Below are positions 47,001 through 54,768 of a stretch of DNA of 64,000 nucleotides, piece after piece (position 1 is the stretch's first letter; each line of letters opens with the position of its first letter). This DNA comes from Paracoccaceae bacterium. GTDB taxonomy: Bacteria > Pseudomonadota > Alphaproteobacteria > Rhodobacterales > Rhodobacteraceae. The DNA is taken from positions 1 to 64,000 of the forward strand of contig JASMHC010000001.1 of assembly GCA_030750975.1 (NCBI GenBank), given 5' to 3'. The translations under genes were made by a program, and so were the position numbers. The notes beneath the pieces are model-generated. The model was given only the letters and a program-made list of their open reading frames with translations. It was not told where the DNA came from and searched no databases.

Positions 47001-47464
47001 ACGAAGTCGCCCGGTTGATGAAAGAGACGCGGTCGCAAGCCTCGACCCAGTTCGAGGGTGATTTCAAGATGACCTACCACCTCGCCCCGCCGATCCTGTC
47101 GAAAACCGGCAAGGATGGCAGGCCGAAAAAACGCCAATTCGGTGAAGGGTTCGGGCGGATGATGCCGCTGCTGGCGCGGTTCAGATTTTTGCGCGGAACC
47201 TTGCTTGATCCGTTTGGCCGCAGTGAAGAACGCAAGATGGAGCGTGGTTTGATCACCCAATATGAACGTGATCTGAGGCTGATCCGCCCGCTGTTGACAG
47301 ATGCAAACCGCGAAGCCGTGATCGCTTTGGCCGAATTGCCATTGCAGATCCGCGGCTTCGGACCTGTAAAGATGGAAGCCGTCGCCAGGGCCGAGAAACG
47401 GCGCGAGGAATTGCTGGCCATAATCCGCTCAGGCGGGACGGATATGAAAAATGCGGCTGAGTGA
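44069..47464 (+). CDS. iorAB: Indolepyruvate ferredoxin oxidoreductase, fused alpha/beta
   Basis: A 1131-residue thiamine-diphosphate enzyme that oxidatively decarboxylates aryl pyruvates (from Trp, Phe, Tyr) to aryl-acetyl-CoA, giving electrons to ferredoxin. The order is pyruvate/2-ketoacid oxidoreductase-like domains, a ThDP region (GIGCHYMVQWMDRDTVGFTHMGAEG), a ferredoxin-like 4Fe-4S site near residue 630 (CEGCGDCGIQSNC) and a C-terminal gamma-like domain (ITGVGGTGVVTLGAVLAQAA). Archaeal enzymes split this into two chains; Proteobacteria often have one. The GTG at 44069 is chosen because GGGAGGAT precedes it by 7 bp; an ATG at 44024 lies inside the repeat. Flanked by two inverted repeat copies. 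Confidence 0.93.
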   Translation: MNVQSVSLEDRFDLSKSHLLLNGTQALVRLMLNQSARDREAGLNTAGFVSGYRGSPLGAVDLQMQKAQAQLSAGNITFQAGLNEDLAATAHWGAQQAELRGEGKYDGVFGLWYGKGPGVDRSGDVMRHANMAGTSPHGGVLMAMGDDHTGESSTVLHQSEWALVDAYMPIVSPAGVQEILDYGVYGYALSRFSGLWVGLKTMKDTVEATAVVDGDPHRMTLVQPEFPMPEGGLNIRLIDTPHDQEARMIDHKRFAAEAFAHANRIDKRVWGKPGAKIGFVAAGKNWLDLVHALSLLGIDEAEAERLGISTYKVGQVWPLDMKGFHDWAEGLDLIVVIEEKRKLIEVQVKEAIFDDRRGRRVYGWTKDSGEELFPTRGALDPILIAEKLGDILCEEGRGTEAVRSGLEKLQLARTADNAEEQAVRLPYFCAGCPHNSSTKVPKGSRAYAGIGCHYMVQWMDRDTVGFTHMGAEGANWIGESLFSNTPHVFQNLGDGTYNHSGIQAIRAAVAANTPITYKVLFNDAVAMTGGQSNEGGLDAPKLAAELNAFGLREVVVVYDDKEDVDEKRFPAGMKMHPRAELMQVQERLRDIDGPTAILYVQTCAAEKRRRRKRGTFPDPDKRVFINTDICEGCGDCGIQSNCVAITPVETELGRKRAIDQSACNKDFSCLNGFCPSFVTLEGATPRKAATKELQITDLPMPDLPEINGTFNMVITGVGGTGVVTLGAVLAQAAQIDGKGAGMMEMAGLAQKGGAVHIHCRLANRPEDISAIRVATGECDALIGGDLVVSAGAKTLGLTSRGRTGAVVNSHDIVTGEFTRDTEFRVPSDRLQLSIEARLQDKATFFDSTELSRLILGDSIFSNMIVLGGAWQMGLVPLSLDAVTEAIRLNGAAVERNLRAFEIGRWAVLNPQDAAKVLGQDFSDADPDPIEFRVSHLKAYQGRGLAKRFTKFVDSFDGDDLRLSVAKGYHKLLAYKDEYEVARLMKETRSQASTQFEGDFKMTYHLAPPILSKTGKDGRPKKRQFGEGFGRMMPLLARFRFLRGTLLDPFGRSEERKMERGLITQYERDLRLIRPLLTDANREAVIALAELPLQIRGFGPVKMEAVARAEKRREELLAIIRSGGTDMKNAAE

Positions 47465-47480
47465 GGCTTGATCAAACCTT

Positions 47481-47594
47481 AAAGCGTTTCGACATATTGT
47501 TGGCGAACAACAATGTGGCGAAACGCGCGATACCTAAAGGCGTTGCGGGCGTTTCGAAATCAACTTCGGTTTCCAAGTTAATCTCGAAACGCTT
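47481..47594 (-). repeat. 115-bp double-hairpin repeat, copy 2 (inverted)
   Basis: Reverse complement of copy 1 with roughly 85 percent identity by eye. AAAGCGTTTCGACATATTG begins it and TCTCGAAACGCTT closes it; both hairpins are well preserved. It lies 17 bp after the iorAB stop, in opposite orientation to copies 1 and 3. Confidence 0.85.
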
Positions 47595-47656
47595 CAAAAC
47601 AACTGGCACAGGGGCTGGGTTCTTTGTAGAACGCTGTTCAAACAGAAGGTCCGAGC

Positions 47657-48535
47657 ATGACGTCTCAGAGACAGATCGCCAGAGAGATTTCCTATGCGCA
47701 TTCCGCCGAAACAAAAGGCGGGAAGGCGATGATCCGGGTTATGGAGAACCTGACCGGTCGTATCCGCCTGATCAAACGCGCCGAGGGTTATGAACACGAG
47801 GTTGGTCAGGGGCGCGATTTCTGGCAGGTCATGGTAGACCGCTATGGGCTTAGTCTGGATGTGATCGGCGGATCGCTGGACACTATCCCGCGCGAGGGGC
47901 CTTTGGTGCTGATCGCGAACCATCCTTACGGTATTCTCGACGGGCTGATGATGGGGCATATCCTGTCGTCCATCCGGGGCGATTTTCGCATATTGGCCAA
48001 TCGCGTATTTCACAAGGTTGATGAGCTTAACCGGGTCATCCTGCCGATTAATTTTGACGATACCCGCCAGGGGGTCAGGCAGAATCTCGAGACCAGAAAA
48101 CAAGCGCTGCGCTTTCTGGATTCAGGCGGGGCAATCGGTATTTTTCCCGGCGGGACGGTTTCAACCGCGGCCAAGCCGTTTTCCCATCCGATGGATCCCG
48201 GCTGGCGAAGCTTTACGGCGCGGATGGTGGCAAAATCCGGGGCAAATGTGGTGCCGATCTATTTCGAGGGCCACACCTCGCGGTCGTTTCAGCTGGCAAG
48301 CCATTTGCATTTTACCTTGCGGATGGGCCTGCTGATCAAGGAATTCCACAAGCGTGTCGATACGCCGGTACGCGCCGTCATCGGCGAACCGATTGCGCGG
48401 GAAGACATCGAAAAGCGGTTAAAAGACACGCGGCAGATGATGGAGTTCCTGCGTCAATCCACATATGACTTATCCCCCAAACCCTTGAATTCAAACGACA
48501 AGGGCTTTGAATTTGAAGAACGGTACAAAAACTGA
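47657..48535 (+). CDS. Lysophospholipid acyltransferase family protein
   Basis: A 292-residue protein of the PlsC-like acyltransferase group. The active motif reads [16 protein letters not shown] (histidine and aspartate separated by five residues), as in the hemolysin-like/OlsF-type branch, followed by FPGGTVST as the second block and [14 protein letters not shown] as the phosphate site. It probably moves an acyl chain to a membrane lipid; the acceptor is not determined. It ends with a stop overlapping the murI start by one base (TGATG). Confidence 0.85.
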   Translation: MTSQRQIAREISYAHSAETKGGKAMIRVMENLTGRIRLIKRAEGYEHEVGQGRDFWQVMVDRYGLSLDVIGGSLDTIPREGPLVLIANHPYGILDGLMMGHILSSIRGDFRILANRVFHKVDELNRVILPINFDDTRQGVRQNLETRKQALRFLDSGGAIGIFPGGTVSTAAKPFSHPMDPGWRSFTARMVAKSGANVVPIYFEGHTSRSFQLASHLHFTLRMGLLIKEFHKRVDTPVRAVIGEPIAREDIEKRLKDTRQMMEFLRQSTYDLSPKPLNSNDKGFEFEERYKN

Positions 48536-49350
48536 TGGCTGTAGGTATATTTGATTCCGGCCTTGGCGGGCTGACGGTTCTGGATGCGGTGTCCAAGCGC
48601 TTGCCAGAGGTGCCTTTCGTGTATTTTGGCGACAACATGCATGCACCTTACGGGGTGCGCGACGCGGATGATGTGTTCAACCTGACCACCCGCGCGACCG
48701 AGCGGTTGTGGGAAGAGGGCTGCGATCTGGTGATCCTTGCCTGTAACACCGCTTCGGCGGCGGCATTGCGCCGGATGCAGGAAAGCTGGCTGCCACAGGG
48801 CAAGCGGGCGCTGGGGGTGTTCGTGCCGCTGATCGAGGCGCTGACCGAACGGCAATGGGGCGACAACAGCCCTCCGCGTGAGGTGAATGTGAAACACGTG
48901 GCACTGTTTGCCACGCCCGCGACCGTAGCCAGCCGGGCGTTTCAGCGCGAATTGGCGTTTCGGGCCATCGGCGTGGATGTCGAAGCGCAATCCTGTGGCG
49001 GACTGGTGGATGCCATCGAAGAGGGCGACATGATCCTGGCCGAGGCGCTGGTCCGGTCGCATACGGATGCGCTGCTGCGCAAGATGCCTCATCCGGACGC
49101 GGCCATTCTGGGCTGCACCCATTATCCGCTGATGGAACGCGAATTTCAGGCGGCCCTTGGGGCGCATGTAAAAGTGTTCAGCCAGGCCAATCTGGTGGCG
49201 GAAAGCCTTGCCGATTATCTTGAGCGGCATCCGGTGATGATTGGCGAGGGGAGTGCATCAAAGTTCCTGACCACCGGTGATCCGTTGCGGGTGTCGGGCC
49301 ATGCGACAAACTTTTTGCGGCGTCCGGTGTCCTTTGAGGCTGCGTTCTAA
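48535..49350 (+). CDS. murI: Glutamate racemase
   Basis: Makes D-glutamate for peptidoglycan. The 271-residue protein has both catalytic cysteine motifs, ACNTASA and LGCTHYPLM, and the N-terminal [15 protein letters not shown] and GDNMHAPYG blocks. It overlaps the acyltransferase stop by one base. A 72-bp gap separates it from ccmE. Confidence 0.96.
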   Translation: MAVGIFDSGLGGLTVLDAVSKRLPEVPFVYFGDNMHAPYGVRDADDVFNLTTRATERLWEEGCDLVILACNTASAAALRRMQESWLPQGKRALGVFVPLIEALTERQWGDNSPPREVNVKHVALFATPATVASRAFQRELAFRAIGVDVEAQSCGGLVDAIEEGDMILAEALVRSHTDALLRKMPHPDAAILGCTHYPLMEREFQAALGAHVKVFSQANLVAESLADYLERHPVMIGEGSASKFLTTGDPLRVSGHATNFLRRPVSFEAAF

Positions 49351-49422
49351 AGGACCCATCGTCGCATTGAATTCGGGAAAATCGACATTAGCTGTGTGGT
49401 CAGCGAATACGGGGAAGTTGAT

Positions 49423-49869
49423 ATGAAATCTTTGAAGAAGAAACGTCGCATTCAGGTCATCATCGTGACGTTTGTAGCTTTGGCGATCGCGACCGGTTTG
49501 ATTGGTTACGCAATGCGTGACGGCATCAATTTCTTCCGCTCACCCAGCCAGATCATTGCCGAACCGCCCGCCGCGGACGAGGTGTTCCGCATCGGTGGTC
49601 TGGTCGAAGAGGGGTCGATCATTCGCGGCGAGGGCGAAAAAGTGAAATTCGCGGTGACTGATGGTGGCGCGACAATTCCGGTGGTTTTCACCGGCGTTCT
49701 GCCCGATCTGTTTGAGGAAAACCAAGGTATGGTCGGGACCGGAACTTACGTTAACGGTGTCTTCCAAGCCACTGAAATACTTGCAAAGCACGACGAGACC
49801 TATATGCCCAAGGAAGTCATAGACGCGCTGAAGGAACAGGGCGTTTATGTCGAGCCTGAAGAAAGCTGA
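49423..49869 (+). CDS. ccmE: Cytochrome c maturation heme chaperone CcmE
   Basis: Membrane-anchored periplasmic chaperone that binds heme covalently and hands it to apocytochrome c. The 148 residues start KSLKKKRRIQVIIVTFVALAI (one N-terminal membrane segment) and contain VLPDLFEENQGMVGTG and the heme-attachment histidine H123 in LAKHDETYMP. The ATG at 49423 is chosen since the basic start matches the family; an in-frame TTG-type extension to 49396 is unlikely. The other ccm genes are elsewhere, apart from the CcmI-like gene at 25242. Confidence 0.95.
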   Translation: MKSLKKKRRIQVIIVTFVALAIATGLIGYAMRDGINFFRSPSQIIAEPPAADEVFRIGGLVEEGSIIRGEGEKVKFAVTDGGATIPVVFTGVLPDLFEENQGMVGTGTYVNGVFQATEILAKHDETYMPKEVIDALKEQGVYVEPEES

Positions 49870-49890
49870 GTACGCTTCGCTAAGGCCGCA

Positions 49891-49906
49891 TTAACTTGTT
49901 TTGAAC
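49891..49906 (+). promoter_or_regulatory. CtrA-like box before the lysis genes
   Basis: TTAA (49891-49894), seven bases, then TGAAC (49902-49906): one mismatch to the CtrA consensus TTAA-N7-TTAAC. It ends 24 bp before the endolysin-type gene. CtrA control of gene-transfer-agent functions is known in Rhodobacter; here it is inferred. Confidence 0.55.
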
Positions 49907-49930
49907 AGGCTTTTCCGCATCCGGGGATAA

Positions 49931-50554
49931 ATGGGTGTGGACATGGACAGGGTGCATGAGATTGCGCGGGGGATCGTCATCCGTGAAGGCGGGTTTGTCG
50001 AGGATCCCAACGATCCGGGCGGGGCGACGAAACATGGTGTGACGATCCACACCCTGCGCCGTCTTGGGTTGGATCTGGACGGTGACGGGGATGTGGACCG
50101 TTCGGATGTGCAGCGGGTCTCGGTCGCGCTGGCCGAGGAAATCTTTCTGAAAGAATATTTCGAACGCCCGAAAATCGGGTTGTTGCCAACGGTGCTTCAG
50201 GCATCGGTGTTTGACATGCAGGTGAACGCCGGGGCGCAAGCGGTGCGGCTGTTGCAGCGGCTTGTTTCAAAAATGGGCTTTCCTTGCGCCGTTGACGGGG
50301 TGATCGGCCCCAAGACGGCGGCGGCGGTGCAATCGGCCTATGCCGCCGCGCCGGATCATCTGGCGGATGCTTACGGGATCGAGCGGCGCAACTATTATTT
50401 CAGCCTGGGCGACCGCCGACCATCGGCGCGGAAATATTGCGTGTCGCGTGCCGGGGGCAAGGGCGGCTGGATCCGGCGGGCGGAAGAGTTTATCGCGCCG
50501 AAATTTCATCTGACCAGAAAAGAATTTCGCGAAAGGATTGCGGCATGGGGATAA
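49931..50554 (+). CDS. GH108-type muramidase (gene transfer agent endolysin-like)
   Basis: A 207-residue glycosyl hydrolase of the secretion-activator/muramidase (GH108) type: the catalytic glutamate lies in REGGFVEDPNDPGGATKHGVT (residue 19), and the C-terminal part is a peptidoglycan-binding type 3 region (FDMQVNAGAQAVRLLQRL, VDGVIGPKTAAAV). It has no signal peptide, as for phage endolysins that leave through a holin, and the next gene is a holin. The pair matches the lysis genes used to release the Rhodobacter gene transfer agent. It overlaps the holin by 10 bp. An ATG at 49943 is an alternative start. Confidence 0.88.
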   Translation: MGVDMDRVHEIARGIVIREGGFVEDPNDPGGATKHGVTIHTLRRLGLDLDGDGDVDRSDVQRVSVALAEEIFLKEYFERPKIGLLPTVLQASVFDMQVNAGAQAVRLLQRLVSKMGFPCAVDGVIGPKTAAAVQSAYAAAPDHLADAYGIERRNYYFSLGDRRPSARKYCVSRAGGKGGWIRRAEEFIAPKFHLTRKEFRERIAAWG

Positions 50555-51036
50555 TTGGGGATGTCTTCGGAACGCTGTTTGGCGGGGGGCGTAATATCGT
50601 GGCCGAAACCGCCGGTGTGTTCCGCGTGAATGCGGAAGCCGAGGCCGAGCGGGACGCGCAAGCTAGCCAAGCCGCACTGGCGCAATTCGCAACCGAATTC
50701 GCGCTGGCGCGGCAGGGGGGGTTCGACCGCTTTGTCGATGGTTTGAACCGCCTGCCGCGCCCGATGATGGCGTTTGGCGTGATTGGTCTGTTTGCCGCGG
50801 CAATGGGCGATCCTGACTGGTTCGCGGCGCGCATGGCGGGGATCGCACTGGTGCCAGAGCCGCTTTGGTGGCTACTGGGGGCGATTGTCAGCTTTTATTT
50901 CGGCGCACGTCATCAGGCGAAGGGGCAAGAGTTTCGGCGCTCGGTCACGGAAACCGTATCGCGGGCGGCTCAGGCGGGATCGGGACAGGACGGAAATCCG
51001 GCTTTGGACAGCTGGCGGCAGGACGCAGCCAGGTGA
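50545..51036 (+). CDS. Holin of the three-TM, gene-transfer-release type
   Basis: A 163-residue protein that begins in the last codons of the muramidase gene. The N-terminal part is amphipathic with many Ala/Gln (AEAEAERDAQASQAALAQF), followed by two or three hydrophobic segments (about residues 72-92, 105-128) and RPMMAFGVIGLFAAAMGDP, matching the GTA_holin_3TM family. Holins form the membrane opening that lets the endolysin reach the wall. It is expressed with the muramidase, probably under the CtrA-like box. No other GTA structural gene is in the window. Confidence 0.8.
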   Translation: MGIIGDVFGTLFGGGRNIVAETAGVFRVNAEAEAERDAQASQAALAQFATEFALARQGGFDRFVDGLNRLPRPMMAFGVIGLFAAAMGDPDWFAARMAGIALVPEPLWWLLGAIVSFYFGARHQAKGQEFRRSVTETVSRAAQAGSGQDGNPALDSWRQDAAR

Positions 51037-51160
51037 TCCGCGACGGTGAAAATGTCCGGCATTTGCGGTCAGAGATCACGCGCGATTGACGTTAGGTTGT
51101 TCTTGGGTTCAGGTGATTTCCTACTAGGTATAGCGGGACCAGACCCAAGGAGCTTTGCGC

Positions 51161-51937
51161 GTGGACTATCAGACCATTTCCTACACCCTGAATGACAACG
51201 TGGCCGTTGTGACTTTGAACCGTCCGGATGTGATGAACGCGATGAACAGCCAGATGCGGGCCGAGGTTTTGCACGCGGTCAAAGCGGCGGGCAGGGACGC
51301 GCGGGTGCTGGTGATCACCGGGGCGGGCAGGGCGTTTTGCTCGGGTCAGGATCTGGGTGACGGCGGATCGGCCGCGAATATTGATCTCGAGCGGGTGCTG
51401 CGTGACGAATATGTGCCGATGATCCGCGCGATCAGTGACAGTCCGATCCCGACGATTGCCGCTGTGAACGGTGCGGCGGCCGGGGCAGGGGCAAATCTTG
51501 CCTTGGCGGCGGATGTGGTGATTGCGGCGGAAGGGGCTGTGTTTTTGCAGGCCTTCACGCGGATCGGTCTGATCCCCGATGCGGGGGGGACCTATTTCCT
51601 GCCGCGCCAGATCGGTATGCCCCGCGCCATGGGGGCCTCGTTATTTGCCGAGCCGGTCTCGGCCCGGCAGGCGGCGGATTGGGGCATGATTTGGGAAGCG
51701 GTTGAGGATGACAGTTTCGCCAGCCATTGGAAAGCCCGCGCAGCCAAGCTGGCAGTTGGCCCAACCGTGGCCTATGGTCATCTGAAAGAAGCGTTAAAGG
51801 CGTCGCAGAACAACGATCTGGAAGAGCAATTGCTGCTCGAGGCCAAGCTTCAGGGGGCCTGCGGCAAGACCCGCGATTTTACCGAAGGCGTGATGGCGTT
51901 TCTCGACAAGCGCAAAGCCGGGTTTGAAGGCCGCTGA
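51161..51937 (+). CDS. Enoyl-CoA hydratase/isomerase family protein (PaaG-like)
   Basis: A 258-residue crotonase-fold enzyme: VITGAGRAFCSGQDLGDGG forms the first oxyanion region and AAVNGAAAGAGANLALAADVVIA the second, as in phenylacetate-pathway PaaG (ring-epoxide isomerase) and related enoyl-CoA hydratases. It could connect to iorAB, which makes aryl-acetyl-CoA, but the other paa genes are not here. AAGGAG lies 10 bp before a GTG at 51161; a TTG two codons earlier is too close to that site. Placed 125 bp after the holin. Confidence 0.82.
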   Translation: MDYQTISYTLNDNVAVVTLNRPDVMNAMNSQMRAEVLHAVKAAGRDARVLVITGAGRAFCSGQDLGDGGSAANIDLERVLRDEYVPMIRAISDSPIPTIAAVNGAAAGAGANLALAADVVIAAEGAVFLQAFTRIGLIPDAGGTYFLPRQIGMPRAMGASLFAEPVSARQAADWGMIWEAVEDDSFASHWKARAAKLAVGPTVAYGHLKEALKASQNNDLEEQLLLEAKLQGACGKTRDFTEGVMAFLDKRKAGFEGR

Positions 51938-51978
51938 CGGGGTTTCACCCTGACCGAGAATCAGGCAGGTTGGCGGGT

Positions 51979-52284
51979 ATGCTTCAACCTTTGATATCAG
52001 GTTTCATGTTTCTGGGCCTAGCCGTGGCGACCGGGATTTATCCGGCGCAAAAACTGATCCGGGTGATCGAGGCCAAATCTGAAATGCAGGAAAATTCAGC
52101 CGGGCGTCTGCGGGCGGTCGGCGGGTGGTCGGTGGTGGCGATCTGGGCGATTTTGACGGCTTTTGCCGGCAGTTTCATCGGGGATTGGATCTATACCGGT
52201 GATCTTGACGGGGCGACGGCGCGGGCGGGATCGCGGCTGGAGCTTTGGGTGTATATCCTGATGGCACTGGCCGAGTCAGACTGA
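51979..52284 (+). CDS. Small two-segment membrane protein
   Basis: A 101-residue protein with three hydrophobic stretches (about residues 4-24, 48-66, 84-97) and no family that I recognise. Its stop overlaps the start of the next gene by one base (TGATG), so they are probably partners. The ATG at 51979 is used; a TTG three codons earlier is possible. Confidence 0.7.
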   Translation: MLQPLISGFMFLGLAVATGIYPAQKLIRVIEAKSEMQENSAGRLRAVGGWSVVAIWAILTAFAGSFIGDWIYTGDLDGATARAGSRLELWVYILMALAESD

Positions 52285-53327
52285 TGCCGGACCGGTTCGA
52301 GGCAGTTCAGGATGCGTTGTTATGCGGGGCTTGCGGTGGGCAGCAGCGCTATGATCCGGCGTCGAAAGGGCTGATTTGCGATCATTGCGGGGCGCGGTCT
52401 GACATCATTGACGATCATTATCTGGATGCGCGTCGCGAAATGGCATATGACCCCAAGAAGGCCGAAGAGCCACCGGCGATCGATCATGCGCATCTTTGCC
52501 AGACTTGTGGCGGCGAGGTGGTGTTTGTCGGCAAGGCGGTGTCGGACCGGTGCCCCTATTGCAACGGACCGGTGGTGTTGAACGCAGGCCATGCCCATTA
52601 CATTCCGTCCGGTCTGATCCCCTTTGCGATTACCCAAACCGAAGCGATGAAACAGCTGCATGGATGGGCTGCCAGCCGCGTCGGTGCCCCGAATGATCTG
52701 CTGGAAAAGGTGGAACAGGGGGATATTGCCGCGGTCTATGCCCCTTTCTGGACCTTTGACGCGGATAAAACCGTGTCTTATTCGGCCCGAAAAAGGGTGC
52801 ATCGTGGTAAGAAAACCTATTGGCGCAATATCAAAGGTGTCACAGGCCTTATGCTGGATGATCAGATCACGGCGGCGTCAGATCACGTTACACCCGCGAT
52901 CCGCGACGGGATAATGCATGGGTTTGATCCTGCGCTTCTTCGGCCCTATCTGCCGGAATATCTGGCCGGTTTTGCCGCCGAGTTGCATGGCACCAACGTG
53001 TCGGATGGGCTTGGCCATATGATGCAGGATCTGGAACCGGTGGTGCATGAAGAGATCAAGCGCGACGCGGGCAGCCGGTCGTTGCACAGCATTCACTATA
53101 CATCAAAGCTGCGCGACGTTCGGTTCCGGCGCGTTTTATTGCCCTTGTGGATTTTGCACTACCGCTATGGGGATAAGGCGAAGCGTATTGTCGCCTCGGG
53201 CATTGACGGGAAAACCTTTGGCGAACGGCCGTTTTCGAAAAGCAAACTGGTGGGATACGCCTTTGTTCTGGCGGTGGCTGTGTTTGCCCTTGGCGGGGTG
53301 TTGGGGATCGCCGCATCGGGCGGATAA
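52284..53327 (+). CDS. Zinc-ribbon protein with C-terminal membrane anchor
   Basis: A 347-residue protein with two zinc-ribbon motifs at the N-terminus: LCGACGGQQRYDPASKGLICDHCG (residues 13-36, cited in parts: CGACGG, ICDHCG) and CQTCGGEVVF with CPYCNGPVV, then a soluble body and a C-terminal hydrophobic segment (about 325-345). It resembles bacterial proteins annotated as TFIIB-type zinc-ribbon or primosome-like, without a defined role. It is coupled to the preceding small membrane gene. A bidirectional terminator separates it from gltA. Confidence 0.7.
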   Translation: MPDRFEAVQDALLCGACGGQQRYDPASKGLICDHCGARSDIIDDHYLDARREMAYDPKKAEEPPAIDHAHLCQTCGGEVVFVGKAVSDRCPYCNGPVVLNAGHAHYIPSGLIPFAITQTEAMKQLHGWAASRVGAPNDLLEKVEQGDIAAVYAPFWTFDADKTVSYSARKRVHRGKKTYWRNIKGVTGLMLDDQITAASDHVTPAIRDGIMHGFDPALLRPYLPEYLAGFAAELHGTNVSDGLGHMMQDLEPVVHEEIKRDAGSRSLHSIHYTSKLRDVRFRRVLLPLWILHYRYGDKAKRIVASGIDGKTFGERPFSKSKLVGYAFVLAVAVFALGGVLGIAASGG

Positions 53328-53344
53328 ATGCCCGAAACGAAAAA

Positions 53345-53369
53345 CACCCGGATGCGAACCATCCGGGTG
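53345..53369. terminator. Bidirectional terminator between the zinc-ribbon gene and gltA
   Basis: CACCCGGAT (53345-53353) with ATCCGGGTG (53361-53369), 7-nt loop, AAAA before and CTTTC after. Confidence 0.88.
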
Positions 53370-53395
53370 CTTTCAAATTCGAACCCAAAATCGGG

Positions 53396-54691
53396 TTATC
53401 GGGATTCGATATCGGTGTAATCCCGCATCGTGTCGCCCAGATAAAGCTGACGCGGACGGCCGATTTTATGGCTTGGATCGTTCAGCTGTTCTTTCCACTG
53501 CGAAACCCAGCCGACGGTGCGCGACAACGCAAAGATCGGGGTGAACATCGAGGTGGGGAAGCCCATCGCCTCGAGAATGATGCCCGAGTAGAAATCGACA
53601 TTCGGGAACAGTTTCTTTTCGGCGAAATAAGGATCGGCCAAAGCTGCCTCTTCCAAGGCTTTCGCCGTGGCCAGGATCGGGTTGTTTTCAACACCCAGCA
53701 GGTCCAGCACCTCGTCGGCGGATTGCTTCATCACGGTCGCGCGCGGATCGAAGTTTTTATAAACGCGGTGGCCAAAGCCCATCAGGCGGAACGGATCATT
53801 TTTATCCTTCGCGCGGGCGATATATTCGGGAATGCGGTCGGGCGAGCCGATTTCTTTCAGCATTTCCAGACATGCCTGATTGGCGCCACCATGGGCAGGC
53901 CCCCAAAGGCAGGCGATGCCCGCGGCGATACAGGCGAACGGGTTGGCGCCCGAGCTTGAGGCTAGACGCACGGTCGAGGTTGAGGCGTTTTGTTCGTGGT
54001 CCGCATGCAGGGTGAAGATACGGTCCATGGCGCGGCTCAGGATCGGATCGACATGGTATTCCTCGGCCGGAACCGAGAAGCACATGTGCAGGAAGTTTGA
54101 CGCATAATCCAGGTCGTTGCGCGGATAGACGAAGGGTTGCCCCACCGAATATTTATAGGCCATTGCCGCGATGGTGGGCATTTTCGCAATCAGGCGATGC
54201 GACGCGATTTCGCGCTGGCGCGGGTCTGAAATATCGGTTGAATCGTGGTAGAAGGCCGACATGGCCCCAACGACGCCGACCATGGTGGCCATCGGGTGTG
54301 CGTCGCGACGGAACCCACGGAAGAAGTTGTGCATCTGTTCGTGAATCATCGTGTGACGGGTGATCGTCGATTCAAAATTCTCAAGTTCCGAAGCATTCGG
54401 CAGATAGCCGTAAAGCAGAAGGAAACAAACCTCGAGATAATGCGATTTACCGGCCAGCTGGTCGATCGGATAGCCGCGGTGCAGCAGTTCACCTTTGTCG
54501 CCGTCGATAAAGGTGATGGTGCTGTCGCAGCTGGCGGTCGAGGTAAAGCCCGGATCATAGGTGAACACGCCGGCCTGACCGTAGAGTTTGCGGATATCCA
54601 GCACATCCGGACCAGCTGTGGGCGAGTGGATGGGCAGTTCGTAAGAGGTGCCGTCGATTGTCAACGTCGCAGTCTTGGTGGAATCAGCCAT
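53396..54691 (-). CDS. gltA: Citrate synthase
   Basis: Condenses acetyl-CoA with oxaloacetate in the TCA cycle. The 431-residue, type II enzyme shows [54 protein letters not shown] (active histidine), [15 protein letters not shown] and [19 protein letters not shown] 8 bp upstream supports the start at 54691. It follows gltX on the minus strand after 73 bp, with an inverted repeat between. Confidence 0.96.
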   Translation of the reverse strand: MADSTKTATLTIDGTSYELPIHSPTAGPDVLDIRKLYGQAGVFTYDPGFTSTASCDSTITFIDGDKGELLHRGYPIDQLAGKSHYLEVCFLLLYGYLPNASELENFESTITRHTMIHEQMHNFFRGFRRDAHPMATMVGVVGAMSAFYHDSTDISDPRQREIASHRLIAKMPTIAAMAYKYSVGQPFVYPRNDLDYASNFLHMCFSVPAEEYHVDPILSRAMDRIFTLHADHEQNASTSTVRLASSSGANPFACIAAGIACLWGPAHGGANQACLEMLKEIGSPDRIPEYIARAKDKNDPFRLMGFGHRVYKNFDPRATVMKQSADEVLDLLGVENNPILATAKALEEAALADPYFAEKKLFPNVDFYSGIILEAMGFPTSMFTPIFALSRTVGWVSQWKEQLNDPSHKIGRPRQLYLGDTMRDYTDIESR

Positions 54692-54739
54692 GGAAAATCC
54701 TTTCGTATCAGCGGGGCGCGGATTTGCGCGTCTCGTTTT

Positions 54740-54768
54740 TTAACCGGACCGCTTAACGGAACGGTTAA
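54740..54768. repeat. Inverted repeat at the gltX stop / gltA leader
   Basis: TTAACCG (54740-54746) and CGGTTAA (54762-54768) are perfectly complementary, with GACCGC/ACGG partly pairing inside. It overlaps the gltX stop codon. No T run follows on the minus strand, so it is an operator or mRNA stabilising hairpin rather than a terminator. Confidence 0.5.

Noticed and set aside
47657..48535. Classical PlsC with HX4D motif
   Set aside because: The histidine and aspartate in HPYGILD are five residues apart, which fits the hemolysin-like acyltransferase branch rather than PlsC itself.
49931..51036. Prophage remnant
   Set aside because: Only the lysis pair is present, with ordinary host genes close on both sides and no phage structural, integrase or attachment-site signals.
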